Shown here: piece after piece, positions 52,401 through 64,000 of the stretch | Layout of the letters: each line of letters begins with the position of its first letter | Position numbering within the stretch: the first letter of the stretch is position 1 | Source: Beroe forskalii | Lineage: Eukaryota; Ctenophora; Nuda; Beroida; Beroidae | Assembly (NCBI GenBank): GCA_011033025.1 | Contig: WFMF01000404.1 | Location: forward strand, 100,258 to 164,257 | DNA length: 64,000 bases | Direction of reading: 5' to 3' | Translations under genes and position numbers: made by a program | The notes under the pieces: model-generated | What the model was told of the DNA's origin: nothing | Databases searched by the model: none | The model's input: the letters and a program-made list of their open reading frames with translations, nothing else

Positions 52401-55400
52401 CGAGCCCCCACTAACTCCTTGGAGAGCACCCCCACTCACCCCTTGGAGAGCACCCCACTGGCGTGCCCCTTGGGAGCAAAGTGTTCATCCCTTGGAGAGC
52501 ACCCCACTCCCCCCTTGGAGAGCACTCTCACTCACCCCTTGAAGAGAACCCCCACTCACCCCTTAGAGAGACCCCCCACTCACCCCTTGGAGAGCACCCC
52601 ACTCCCCCCTTGGAGAGACCCCCCCTCCCCCTTGGAGGGCCCCACTCATCCCTTGTAGAGAACCCCCACTCACCCCTTGGAGAGAACCCCCACTCATCCC
52701 TTGGAGAGCACCCCACTCACCCCTTGGAGAGAACCCCCACTCACCCCTTGGAGAGCACCCCACTCACCCCTTGGAGAGAACCCCACTCACCCCTTAGAGA
52801 GAACCCCCACTCACCCCTTAGAGAGACCCCCCACTCACCCCTTTGAGAGCACCCACACTCACCCCTTGGAGAGCACCCCCACTCACCCCCCACTCACCCC
52901 TTAGAGAGAACCCCCACTCACCCCTTAGAGAGACCCCCCACTCACCCCTTTGAGAGCACCCACACTCACTCCTTGGAGAGCACCCCCACTCACCCCCCAC
53001 TCACCCCTTGGAGAGCACCCCCACTCACCCCTTGGAGAGCCCCCACTCACCCCTTGGAGAGCCCCCACTCACCCCTTGGAGAGCACCCACACACCCCTTG
53101 TAGAGCACCCCCACTCACCCCTTGGAGAGAACACCCACTCACCCCTTTGAGAGCACCCCCACTCACCCCTTGGAGAGAACCCCACTCACCCCTTGGAGAG
53201 AACCCCCACTCACCCCTTGGAGAGCACCCCCACTCACCCCTTGGAGAGAACACCCACTCACCCCTTTGAGAGCACCCCCACTCACCCCTTGGAGAGAACC
53301 CCCACTCACCCCTTGGAGAGAACCCCACTCACCCCTTGGAGAGCACCCACTCACCCCTTGGAGAGCACCCTCACTTACCCCTTCTAGAGCATCTCCAATC
53401 ACCCCTTGGAGAGAACCCCCACTCACCCCTTGGAGAGCACCCACTCACTCCTTAGAGAGCACCCTTACTCACCCCTTTGAGAGCACCCCCACTCACCCCT
53501 TGGAGAGAACCCCCACTCACCCCTTGGAGAGAACCCCCACTCACCCCTTGGAAAGCACACAACTCACCCCTTGTAGAGCACCCCACTCACCCCTTGGAGC
53601 ACCCCACTCACCCCTTGGAGAAAACCCCCAGACACCGCTTGGAGAGCACCCCCACTCACCCCTTGTAGAGAACCCCCCTCACCGCTTGGAGAGCACCCAC
53701 CCTCACTTACCCCCTTCTAGAGCATCTCCAATCACCCCTTGGAGAGAACCCCCACTCACCCCTTGGAGAGCACCCCCACTCACCCCTTTGAGAGCACCCC
53801 ACTCACCCCTTGGAGAGCACCCCACTCACCCCTTGGAGAGAACCCCAACTCACCCCTCGGAGAGCCTCCACTCACCCCTCGGAGTGCCCCCTCTCCCCCC
53901 TCCCCCTTGGAGGGCCCACTCACCCCTTTGAGAGCACCCCCACAAAGACTGGAACGTGTTGCAGGGTAGAACTCCACGCCAGTGTCGTGTCTTGCCACAC
54001 ATAGCACGTTCCCCGGTGGTTAGCCACCAGCATGTTCACACTGCCCTCCGTCAGACTCGCGTAGGGCGCGAAGCAGCTCGGGTTGAAGTCGTACTTCTTC
54101 ATGTACTTGACGACGCCGTTTTCCCGCAAGGCAAAGAGGTTGTGTTCTCCCAGGACCAGGATGGTGGTGGCTGAGCTGTCCTCTGCGGGGGTGAACCGCT
54201 GGATGTCGAGCACGTTGTCGCCGATGTTCGTCTTCCAGTCGACCCGTAGCCGCTTGCCAGTGCCCGTCTTAACTTGTTCCTTGTTCTCTGACTCCGTGGA
54301 GACAGCCAGGGTCTGGTAACGGTACGCCTCCACGAAGTTGGAGGAGGAGGAGGTGACGAAGGTGTCTGTGGAAGGGATGTAGCACAGGGGACCCGGGATC
54401 AGGAACTGGGGGATGAACCGCGCGAAGGCGAAGCTGTCTTGCTCGTAGAACGAGAGCATGCCGTCCATTGACTGGACACAGATGTAGTCTTTATCTGAAA
54501 TATTGAGATTACTGGGACTGTTTGTGAGCATTATTAGCCAGTCGGTTAATCTTATATTAACACACTAACCTATGAAGGCTACATAATGCAGTTATTAATA
54601 AATGTTAATAATATATCTATCAAATTGTTCCGTGTCGGGCTGCTGAGTGCTGCAGTAAATGAAATGTACAATAAACATACTCGACCAGTGCACGTGGTAC
54701 TATACATCGCAATACACTAATATAGGACATTGGTGACTAGTTACTGGTTAATGAACGCTTAACATACCGGAAAGTTTTGTGTCATTAGGCATGGAAGACA
54801 TTGTACACCTGGCGCTAACGAACCATGCCCATTGGAATACATTCAAAGTCAATCATAATCTCATAATTACTCGCAGTGCTAATGAGCCAGGCTAATCACT
54901 ATCACAGTTACATGTACAAGTGAACGTCCTTTATTAACAAACCGATAGCAAGTGCACGAACATAGCATCTATAACATGTTTAGCTTTTAGACAGATCCGT
55001 GTCAAGAGACCCGTGCAGCGTGTGCAAATCATGTGGAATTCGGGACATGTTTAACCCCCCCATACCACAGAAACACGGAGTGGACTTACTCTTAACGTTC
55101 CCGAAGGACCCTAGACACATGTTGCAGGCCGTTCTCTCGAGCTTGTGGGAGTACACCTGACTGACGTTGTAGAAAACTCCCGTTTCCTCCGTGCTGGTGT
55201 CGGCCGTGACGCTGCACACGGCCACTTTGCGGGGGTGCAGCAGGGCCAGGAAGAGGCCCTTGTCACCCACAAGGCGCCCCAGAGCCAGCCCCAGGATAGG
55301 TGAGTCTGTCTGGAACTCCAACATGAGGTCCTCATGGTGGCCGCCCTTCGTCCGGGGACAGTAGACCCGCAGAATGCCTTGCAGGGAACCAACCACTATC

Positions 55401-55915
55401 TTCTCTGGGAGGAGAAGGGGTTACTGTTGGGGATGCCGATGGGTTTACTAATGGGGTTTCTAATTATGGGATTTCTAATGGGGTTACAAATGGGGTTACA
55501 AATGGGGTTACTGATGGGGTTACTAATGGGGTTTCTAATTATGGGGTTTCTAATGGGGTTATTAATGGGGTTACTAAAGCTGTAATGGGGCTACTAACGG
55601 AGTAATGAGGTTACTTGTTTACTTTTACTTATGAGGTTACTACTTACTAATGGGGTTACGTTATTGCTTATTAGCTTATCAGCATTGTATTAAACACCGA
55701 CGTTGGCAAGATGAATTTATGAACTTCATATATACCACGAAGAAGACCAAACAAGTTGATTGCAGAATGTTAGATCCTTCATATAAGAATCATCTTCTCG
55801 TACCTGTTTCGTCTGGGCTGTTGTCAACGTTTCCAATGACCACGTTACTCGTGTCAAACTCCTCATCTACCCCCACGTTAGTGTACCACCATTCCCGTGA
55901 CTTGAACAGCGACAT
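31455..55915 (-). CDS. BBS9: BBS9 (PTHB1), BBSome subunit, first eight coding exons
   Basis: Complement exons: 55804-55915, 55090-55404, 53924-54494, 52123-52243, 51761-51946, 48427-48535, 47454-47647, 31455-31606. Phases agree across every junction. BBS9 is a core subunit of the BBSome, which carries membrane proteins in and out of cilia. The ATG at 55915 begins MSLFKSREWW, as in vertebrate PTHB1. Later landmarks are ERTACNMCLGSFG, YICVQSMDGMLSF, GKRLRVDWKTNIGD, VSYLGTDPSL, YPTVTVK and ITIETNKPVVNLLDLF. About 587 codons are visible; the human protein has about 887, so roughly the last third is absent. The last exon ends AA|GTAAAT, so the gene continues left, but no further exon is recognisable. 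Introns 1, 3 and 5 contain minisatellites. Intron 7 (15.8 kb) holds the 916-bp array and an esterase gene. Confidence 0.93.
31632..31732 (-). repeat. Short tandem array beside the BBS9 exon 8 acceptor
   Basis: About seven imperfect copies of a unit close to GTTATAAACAGT, starting about 25 bases upstream (in the direction of transcription) of the acceptor at 31607. Similar ATAAC-rich sequence is the first thing in the exon (ATAACGATAG). Confidence 0.8.
32519..32612. repeat. AT-rich simple repeat
   Basis: Repeated TTTTTTATAA units of 10-12 bases. Confidence 0.9.
32903..37440. repeat. 916-bp tandem array with palindromic junctions
   Basis: Five copies in exact 916-base register: the same ATGATCGACAAC landmark is at 33334, 34250, 35166, 36082 and (as ATGACCGAC) 36998. 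Each copy has a roughly 600-base middle and a junction palindrome made of two 120-base arms (TTTTCCCAAAACC... and its complement) around a 40-base spacer. In copy 1 the arms are 32903-33022 and 33063-33182. The middle always has the same orientation; the spacer alternates. Each middle carries TGACGTCA motifs near both ends. Copies 1-4 differ by only a few bases, copy 5 by more. A 103-codon frame persists in each copy but shows no protein-like constraint. It resembles a tandemly amplified foldback or MITE element inside BBS9 intron 7. Confidence 0.93.
37530..38573. mobile_element. Inverted-repeat element with GC-rich hairpin core
   Basis: The ends GGTCGTAACCCAATTTAACA and its near complement (GTTAAAAGGGTTACGAC) bound about 1.04 kb, with terminal inverted repeats of roughly 200 bases (AAGAACACCCTCGAT against TTGAGGGTGTTCTTG; ACATATAGTTGGGG against CCCCAACTATATG). 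The core (about 37800-38130) is GC-rich and full of short TTCG-loop hairpins. It interrupts the 916-bp repeat family: related sequence continues inverted on its right side. No open frame of note. Confidence 0.75.
38574..39465. repeat. Inverted, diverged sixth copy of the 916-bp unit
   Basis: Reads as the reverse complement of the array middle (for example CTCATCGACCCAGCGTTGGA near 38658 against TCCAACGCTGGGTCGATGAG in the array). It is followed by a worn junction palindrome at about 39200-39465. It is clearly more diverged than the five tandem copies. Confidence 0.8.
39478..39980. mobile_element. Second, truncated copy of the GGTCGTAACCC element
   Basis: Repeats the left part of the 37530 element in the same orientation (GGTCGTAACCCAATTCAACA onward). 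It then has its own GC-rich hairpin block at about 39760-39975 with GGGCCTTCGGCCC and GGACCCTTCGGGTCC. The right inverted end is missing. Confidence 0.75.
39981..44971. other. Inside BBS9 intron 7, no gene seen
   Basis: AT-rich with no recognisable exon. It contains the diverged direct duplication at 41555-42510 and a near-perfect hairpin at about 41994-42050. The open frame at 41347-41805 is in AT-rich duplicated sequence and has no family features. Direct promoter signals for the esterase gene to the right were not recognised. Confidence 0.5.
41555..42510 (+). repeat. Direct duplication, about 400 bp, diverged
   Basis: 41560-41920 and 42117-42500 share long near-identical tracts, such as AATAGATTACTTTGTGCTTA (second copy TCCTTA), GGAATTAGCTGGACATCTGG and CAGTACATTATCATGA. 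A shorter third piece lies at 42050-42095. Confidence 0.8.
44972..46654 (+). CDS. Secreted cholinesterase/carboxylesterase-like protein
   Basis: Intronless 560-residue gene nested in BBS9 intron 7 on the opposite strand. The ATG at 44972 starts a signal peptide (MILTTLLALGTVLCAAYC). Type-B carboxylesterases hydrolyse esters by a Ser-Glu-His triad. Visible elements: oxyanion HGG at residues 123-125, nucleophile Ser214 in GESSGG, probable acid Glu351, His470 in VHGWDTEALFG, the EDCLHLSV motif near 100-107, and NYRLDIMGFF. With the triad present it should be an active enzyme, unlike neuroligins. No membrane segment follows. Length matches the family (about 550-600). The open frame continues upstream without ATG; GGTAAGT at 44926 and CCCCCAG just before GACAGCATG could bound a tiny 5' UTR intron. 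The CDS is clearly richer in GC than its AT-rich surroundings. Substrate cannot be inferred. Confidence 0.9.
   Translation: MILTTLLALGTVLCAAYCSEVQVTLECGAVKGSKVSTDVGDVYEFHQLPYGVPPVGARRWTHSQPLEGSGCWEGVYDASHQPIPPVRCVQYWSGEVNGQEDCLHLSVRTPDLDGSLPVLVWIHGGSLMSGWNDDPGYSPNAAFTADLNVVTVNINYRLDIMGFFSSPEIWNDPESPGNYGNFGIGDALTALKWVQANIRSFGGDPASVTVMGESSGGTIALGLLVADQADGLFNKAIVMSAPTKWESTYQDAYEARKSFVSDVGCTQDTESERRECLRSKDVASIIQHVDLNRGWGFYDFPLGNGWTGESMDYNVLEPNLVKVAPLDLADPGQTAEKRTPVTVVLVSTAQETGYNPLYYSTNQVTTWQGAKDLLNKKIDNLKSETGFELSPELRAEIDKVYQFGVKDKDWWPQIFYDTLTTDLRATCLTNELTEDLNHNPLYTGLRAYVQSRPDEVITAGSVQLPFETVHGWDTEALFGFGWFQLASSKERHQRKLENNLRDLVEHICYGKEIEGFNPSTSLVLSNEDFPESVKVQESRPQEAECAMWRENDMLQWGWQN
47238..47353. 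repeat. Dispersed relative of the 10.7-kb minisatellite
   Basis: Diverged units with GGTACGTACTGC, GTACCGCGGTACACG and CAGTACGTACCACGGTATGT, the same motif set as the array at 10680-11960. Confidence 0.75.
47624..47755 (-). repeat. 67-bp duplication across the BBS9 exon 7 acceptor
   Basis: The block GGAGGTGGGTCCTGAACCTG, then AGGTT and CAGGGTTTAAT, occurs at 47631 and again at 47698. It covers both the first codons of exon 7 and the end of the intron, so a decoy acceptor CTCAG|GTTCAGG lies 67 bases upstream of the true one (47648). A partial third copy of the intronic part (AACAGAAGGGGAGAAGTTAG) lies near 47860-47880. Confidence 0.85.
48536..48750 (-). repeat. About 30-bp minisatellite at the BBS9 exon 6 acceptor
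   Basis: About six or seven copies of a unit containing GACACGTTGTCAAGGAAAC, immediately upstream (in transcription) of the acceptor TTAAG|GTG at 48536. The last unit, CGTTTCCTTGTTAAG on the transcribed strand, contains the acceptor itself; the other units carry its CGTTTCCTTG pyrimidine stretch. Confidence 0.9.
49356..49549 (+). CDS. Secreted protein, transcobalamin-like (DUF4430-type) first exon
   Basis: ATG at 49356 opens a signal peptide (MFGLLCLVLLSSVVAEK) followed by EVTVLVINGV, GTVVVPRLEDKATLLTVMEQ and AQHQGSF, ending at a GTGAGT donor (49550). The order 'beta-strand, V..G.TLL.VME.A...G.F' is that of the transcobalamin/intrinsic-factor C-terminal domain, a small fold used in secreted cobalamin-binding and related invertebrate proteins. 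Only this exon is recognisable; the exon carrying the expected YW...L part was not found downstream. The reading frame continues open upstream, but the hydrophobic run after this Met fits a secretion signal best. It lies in BBS9 intron 5 on the opposite strand. It may be a single-exon remnant. Confidence 0.5.
50541..50612 (+). tRNA. tRNA-Gly (TCC anticodon)
   Basis: 72 bases fold as a full tRNA. The acceptor stem is GCGATGG with CCATCGC, the anticodon stem GTTGC/GCAGT closes the loop CTTCCAA (anticodon TCC), and the T arm is CCGGG/CCCGG around TTCGATT. Discriminator A is at 50612 and a short T run (TCTTTT) follows as a Pol III stop. The acceptor stem differs from the usual GCGTTGG/CCAACGC at two paired positions, as expected of a conserved functional gene. 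It sits in BBS9 intron 5 on the opposite strand. A SINE head is possible because a dispersed-repeat motif lies about 400 bases downstream. Confidence 0.8.
50613..51760. other. BBS9 intron 5 remainder, no gene seen
   Basis: Contains a segment (about 50950-51030) with GGATCTCTTGGAGATACGTC and CCCCGTTTA that resembles sequence at about 30917-30957, so a dispersed repeat is likely. The plus-strand frames at 50642-50875 and 51331-51639 have no recognisable domain. Confidence 0.45.
52404..53940 (-). repeat. 24-bp minisatellite filling BBS9 intron 3
   Basis: About 60 copies of a unit of 23-24 bases (plus strand CTCACCCCTTGGAGAGC plus ACCCCCA). On the transcribed strand nearly every unit reads GTGCTCTCCAAGG|GGTGAGT, which copies the end of exon 3 (GTGCTCTCAAAGG) together with its 5' splice site. 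The array starts at the exon edge and takes up about 90% of the 1680-base intron. Reading through the first donor in frame meets TGA at once. Confidence 0.95.
55425..55625 (-). repeat. Tandem array upstream of the BBS9 exon 2 acceptor
   Basis: About ten copies of 12-24-base units built on GGGGTTACTAAT, GGGGTTTCTAAT and GGGGTTACAAAT, beginning about 20 bases before the acceptor at 55405 and covering about half of intron 1. On the transcribed strand the units read ATTAGTAACCCC. Confidence 0.9.
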
Positions 55916-56115
55916 AACCTACCTGTGTCAACTTGTCAAGTGGTGTACATCACAGTTAAATAAACTAGTCAAACTAGTCAAACTAGCCCCCCATTGACCA
56001 GCGACAAAACCTTCCTGTGTCAACTTGTCAAGTGGTGTACATCACAGTTATCAAATAAACTAGTCAAACTAGTCAAACTACCCCCCCATTGACCAGCGAC
56101 ATAACCTACCTGTGT
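55908..56115 (-). repeat. 91-95-bp duplication including the BBS9 start codon
   Basis: About 2.2 copies begin with CAGCGACATAACC at 55908 (containing the BBS9 ATGTCGCTG on the minus strand), 55999 and 56094. The middle copy has lost its ATG. The outer copy keeps ATGTCGCTG at 56102 and would open a nine-codon upstream frame ending in TGA. Confidence 0.85.
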
Positions 56116-56775
56116 CAGGTAAACCTTAGGAGGTGTATTTATGTGGAGTAAAATTTTGGTGTTTACAAATTTGGTAGGATGCAATTTGGGGATCTTTTTC
56201 AAGTCATTACTCTAGTTAACATATTATGATAAGGACGTCATTTTGAACTGTCATGGTGTGTGAAAAATGGGAATTTTTCCGAAAAACCCCAAAATTACAA
56301 CCTCCATAAATACTCTTGCTAAGGTTACTAAGGTAGTTTACGTGGTAATATATACTGTATGTACCAAAAAATAACATACTACATTACATTTATCAAAGAT
56401 TAACTTTCGCTTTTCGGCTGTAAACTTGTAAAGACCATTAATCGTTACATGACACCGCTAAATTTGCTTATCGTTATTTATTACTTTATTACATTCGCAT
56501 TTTGTATACTCATACACAATCCACATTCCAGATATTATGAAGCCATAATAAGAGGACATGACACTTTATTATGAAATTAAAAGTATTAACTGATGATTAT
56601 CGTCACAATGTCCATAATAAATGGAGTATGTGTAGGTGTAGACTTGTTGAATAATTACAGAACTGTGCAGCTAGGACTTTACAAAAATCTAAAAATCAAA
56701 CACGCAGTCTTCTCCGAATAACAAAGTATAAATTGGGTTAAAATGGCCAAATACCAATTTAAAATCAATAAATTA
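56116..56775. other. Intergenic spacer between NDOR1 and BBS9
   Basis: AT-rich. No exon seen. BBS9 transcription probably starts near here, but no clear core promoter is visible. Confidence 0.45.
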
Positions 56776-57029
56776 CAGTAACAAAATCAAAAACAAATAT
56801 AGAAATACCCGGAAATAAATCAAGTCCATACAATTCAGCTCATTGTGTTTTTTTTTTTTTTTGAAAACTGAATGAGATCTATTTTAATCCCAAAAAAAAA
56901 GTGAGGAAATTGCACAATCCTAGTAGAAGAGAGATTCAACGGTACCAAAATTCAAAGTATTGATCACATCATGTTCTCTTGTGATCGTTTCATTAACAAC
57001 ATAAGAAAAGATATCTGGCAATAGTTATC

Positions 57030-57170
57030 AGGATTGGAAGATGGAAGCTATGTTGGTAGAGTCTGTTCTTGACAAGAAGATCGTACTTGCTCTCATCAGA
57101 TAGTTTGCCGTGAGTACGCCACTTTAGCGATATTTGTATCGACTTGGCATGTTCTTCCAACCTGGCCAAG
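57030..57170 (-). pseudogene. Decayed duplicate of the last NDOR1 exon
   Basis: On the minus strand it keeps GGCCAGGT, AAGAACATGCCA, CTAAAGTGGCGT, ACTCACGGCAAACTATC and TTCTTGTCAAGAA in the same order as the true exon (57585-57727). Several small deletions and a changed 3' end destroy the frame. It lies downstream of the true stop codon. Confidence 0.8.
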
Positions 57171-57584
57171 GGAACTAGTATCTAGTAGAGTGTTCTCAAC
57201 AAAAATCGCTAAATCAAAACGCAGTCATAGTTTGATCACAAAGTTTGATAAATCATTTTCAGATGAAAATAACGTCCTTATTAAAATGTATTGGATGCTA
57301 AACGAACAAATACCAATTAAACCAATTGTGACTACAGTAACAAAATCAAAACAAATATAGAAATACCCGGAAAATAAATCAAGTCCATACAATTCAATCA
57401 TAGATTAATAACTCTGACATGGAAAAATTGAATGATCAGAGATCTGCGAATCTGACCTGAAAAAAGAAGTGAGGAAATTCAAAGTATCGATCACATCATG
57501 TTCTCTTGTGATCGTTTCAATAACAACACAAGAAAAGATATCTGGCAATAGTTATCAGGATTAAGTCAAATGTCTTGGAAGATG

Positions 57585-61332
<3,748 letters not shown>

Positions 61333-62836
61333 GCAACGCTTACATTAGCTCTTGATAAACGTCAAATCCCCTGCTTTTCATCCTAGACATACGCAAATTA
61401 ATATGATGAGAGAAGAAGATTGAGAAATAATCTGAAAACATTCTATTTTGAAATAAGCACCGTACAGTATGATTGTGTAGCAATTTCTTTAAGATTAGGG
61501 AATTGCTGATAATGTTCGCTCTCCGTATCACCAAAAGAAACGTTTTGTTGCAAGAAAGTCCAGATTCTCTAAGGAAAGGCTGTGAATATTATTTTTGACT
61601 TATTGTGATAAGATCTTTGGTGTTTTGGTTAGGTCAGGGTTAGAACATACTGTCGCATAGCATTAATTTAGCAGTAACTTGTTTCACAAATTCAGTAATA
61701 CTGTAAGAATTTGTCCCTCATTTGCAATTCACTGATTCGACACAAGTTAAAAGTTCAATGAAATGTGTAAATATAGACGTATTTTATTCAAATACATAAA
61801 CTCATGAATAAATAAAAACTGGTATCTTTAATTCGTAACATATTTACAATTGCAATTGGGTTCATTACAAAATTATATAAAAACCTCTAAACTTCTAAAG
61901 CTCTATGAATCGTTGGTAAAATTCTTAAATCAAAGCATGCACTGCATTCTGTCTTCTGACTGTTCTCTGAACACTGTTACTGTGTACACCTACGATCTGA
62001 TTCTGAGCCGTTCTGAACTGTATTTCTAGCTAACTTGCATAGTTTTAGTTCAATAAACGGCAACTTTCAATTTTCAAATTCGTATTACGAATTTGAAGAG
62101 AAGCCGATTCGCACAGTAAAATGAAATTTTCAAATTATACTCGATATATGATAAGATAATTATGATAACGTGAATTACAACCCATTTATCTAATTTATAT
62201 CTAACTAATTTAAATTTTTATACAACAAATTTGTCTACTTATAAACCAACTACAGACAGAGTCTTGCCTTTCAATAAATCAAGTACAGCAGGAAAATTGA
62301 AGGCCGTTCACGGTACAAACTGTACGACTCGGTTGAAATTCCGAAATTAGGGTGTAATCAAATTCAAAGTTTAAACGAATTTGAATTAGTAATCTTGAAT
62401 TGAGTCAGTTGAAGTATCTGAGACACTCTATTGAACACGCCATGTCAATTGCAAAAACAACAGCTGTTGGTCATTAAAGCTTCACATCATATCATCTGCA
62501 GGAGGGGAGAGGCCTAATACTACCACACATCTAAATAAATTACCATAATATCGTCTCCTCTACAACATTTGTCCCAGTAGTTGTTCGAACCGTATGAGCC
62601 TAGCCTGGCGAGCTCAGTGAATGTCCTTGCTGAACGGCATGTTATTAAACAAGGAACTGAAGCTGAGAGGTTTCGTTCAGTGCGAGCAGCTACCGTGTCA
62701 AGTGTGATACTCAACACAACCCCAGATTTCCAATGCAATAGACAGAGGTCCAGTTCCCCAACCAAGCATGATATAATGAAATAAAAGACGCAATGTTCTC
62801 GAATGACGTCAGCTCTTCCACACGTCTGGAAGTCTC
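61333..62836. other. Intergenic, no gene seen
   Basis: Upstream of NDOR1 and downstream of the next gene's stop codon. AT-rich. No exon or clear core promoter seen. Confidence 0.5.
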
Positions 62837-63618
62837 TCACAACTGCTGGAGGAGCTTGTAGGCTGCAGTGGCCTCCTTGCTGACCACCTCGTTCCGACAG
62901 CTACACAGCACCTTTGATGGATTGGATTTAATTCATAACCACTTGGTTAACACTTATGTACTGTAGTTTGAAGATAAAAATAATATTTGATTTATGATTA
63001 AATCTAATATTGTAATTCCAATAGTAAGGTCCATGAATCGTGTTTAAAGAGCCTTTTCCACCCACTAAAACACTAAAGCACTAAAGACGAACCCACCTTA
63101 ACCCTCTCCACTGTGGTGACGAGCACCATGTAGAGACTCTCCAAGTTGCCACTTTGGCAGTTGGTCAGGTGGTTTCGAGACATCTGCAGTAGCTGTTCCC
63201 AGAACCGCTCCAACAGGGACTGCACCTGTACCCACCATGTGTGTCAGAGTACAGTCAGGATGATAGTCAGAACAATGGAAATGTGTCGAGCATAAAACTT
63301 TAACAAAATCATGACTCATAACATGAAGAGTGTTGTTTTGTTTAAAATTAGTCAGCAGCACGTGAAAAATAATAAAATTTATATGGTGCTTGCTTTTTCA
63401 CCAAATCACATATTATAGTTATTGGAGTAACAGTTTACAGGAACATTAAACTTTTGGAGACTTGGGACAGAATTCAGAAAACAAAATTAGAATGATAATT
63501 TCAAAGAAGAATCATCTACAGAATATATACCATGACGAGGGCGATGTGAAGGTGTTCATCTCGGTCGCTGTGGAGGAAACGCAAGACGACTGGCATGAAC
63601 TCTTGGCACGCACCCATA
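62837..63618 (-). CDS. 3' end of an unidentified protein (helical, possibly alpha-solenoid)
   Basis: Three exons in agreeing phase on the complement: 63531-63618, 63097-63225, 62837-62911, ending in TGA at 62837. They encode MGACQEFMPVVLRFLHSDRD, then VQSLLERFWEQLLQMSRNHL with ESLYMVLVTTVERVK, then VLCSCRNEVVSKEATAAYKL and LQQL. The pattern of amphipathic helices looks like HEAT or ARM repeats, as in importins or exportins, but I cannot assign a family. Donors are GTATAT and GTGGGT; acceptors GTCAG, TACAG and the weaker ATCAAAG. The gene continues right; the next exon was not recognised before the window ends. Internal ATG at 63617 could also be a start. Confidence 0.6.
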
Positions 63619-64000
63619 CTGACTGGCTGGCTCGACTTCTCCCCCTTCCGAACACGCCCTATTCAGTTCGTTACATGTTATTAATAAGCAAGTTTAATAA
63701 GGAATAAAATTCAATTGTTCCTTAACGCTTTCATGGAATACTGAATAGAAAATAGAAATTGGTGGATAAGATTGGGGATTGTAAGGGGACCTTTTCATTC
63801 GTATATAAACATGGTCATTGCGCTTCTTTTAAGCCCAAAATATAGTCTCTACGACCTCCCTGAGCCAAGTTACGATTTTTCACAGGTCAGTCGGCTGCCC
63901 TCAACTAAAAATCGATTTTTCGGCACTTTCCCCACTCCGGAAAGTCCCGGAAAGTTAATAGATCGATTTTTGGGCAAAAAAACTGTGGAAAACAGTCAAA
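63619..64000. other. Right edge, no exon seen
   Basis: Contains a dispersed repeat near 63805-63885 related to 27750-27830. The plus-strand open frame at 63462-63707 is the shadow of the minus-strand exon at 63531-63618. Confidence 0.45.

Noticed and set aside
52284..53969. Pro- and Gly-rich open frames in the BBS9 intron 3 array
   Set aside because: Same artefact of a 24-bp unit; BBS9 exon phases show this is intron.

Overview
This window is nuclear DNA of an animal, most likely an invertebrate. It is AT-rich, its genes are split by GT-AG introns, and it holds many tandem repeats and short inverted-repeat transposons. It encodes a Na+/K+-ATPase alpha subunit (an animal enzyme), a prenylated G-protein gamma subunit and a ciliary BBSome subunit. 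I cannot name the phylum. Exon limits were worked out by hand from splice sites, reading-frame phase and remembered homologous proteins; no search was run.

Layout: 1-7.5 kb has no confident gene (foldback repeats, a tRNA-derived SINE, an E-box/CRE cluster). At 7.5-8.5 kb (minus strand) is a complete two-exon G-gamma gene. At 10.5-12 kb is a CpG-rich 24-bp minisatellite. At 13.7-15.3 kb (minus) is an SVOP/SLC22-like transporter with a frame break. At 15.9-19.4 kb (minus) are nine exons encoding the C-terminal part of a Na+/K+-ATPase alpha subunit. At 19.5-31.4 kb is a transposon graveyard (a hAT-type MITE with 8-bp target duplication, two TA-flanked MITE families, a broken non-LTR ORF) with one small secreted lectin-like gene (plus strand, 26.2-27.0 kb). 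From 55.9 down to 31.5 kb (minus) lie eight exons of BBS9. Its introns hold a 916-bp tandem array, an intronless cholinesterase-like gene, a transcobalamin-like secreted exon and a tRNA-Gly, the last three on the plus strand. At 57.6-61.3 kb (minus) is a complete eight-exon NDOR1. At 62.8-63.6 kb (minus) are the last three exons of an unidentified gene.

Two patterns stand out. First, many tandem repeats sit on or next to splice junctions, and several repeat units contain the splice signal itself. In the last NDOR1 intron about 19 copies of a 30-bp unit each repeat an exon end plus 5' splice site, and the first several are in frame. BBS9 intron 3 shows the same with a 24-bp unit. Smaller arrays or two-copy duplications occur at acceptors of BBS9 and the ATPase and at the BBS9 start codon. 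Second, the 916-bp array has a long palindrome at each junction whose 40-bp spacer is inverted in alternate copies (A, B, A, B, A) while the rest of the unit keeps one orientation.

The genes do not form a pathway. They are unrelated housekeeping, signalling, ciliary and secreted-protein genes that share a repeat-rich neighbourhood.
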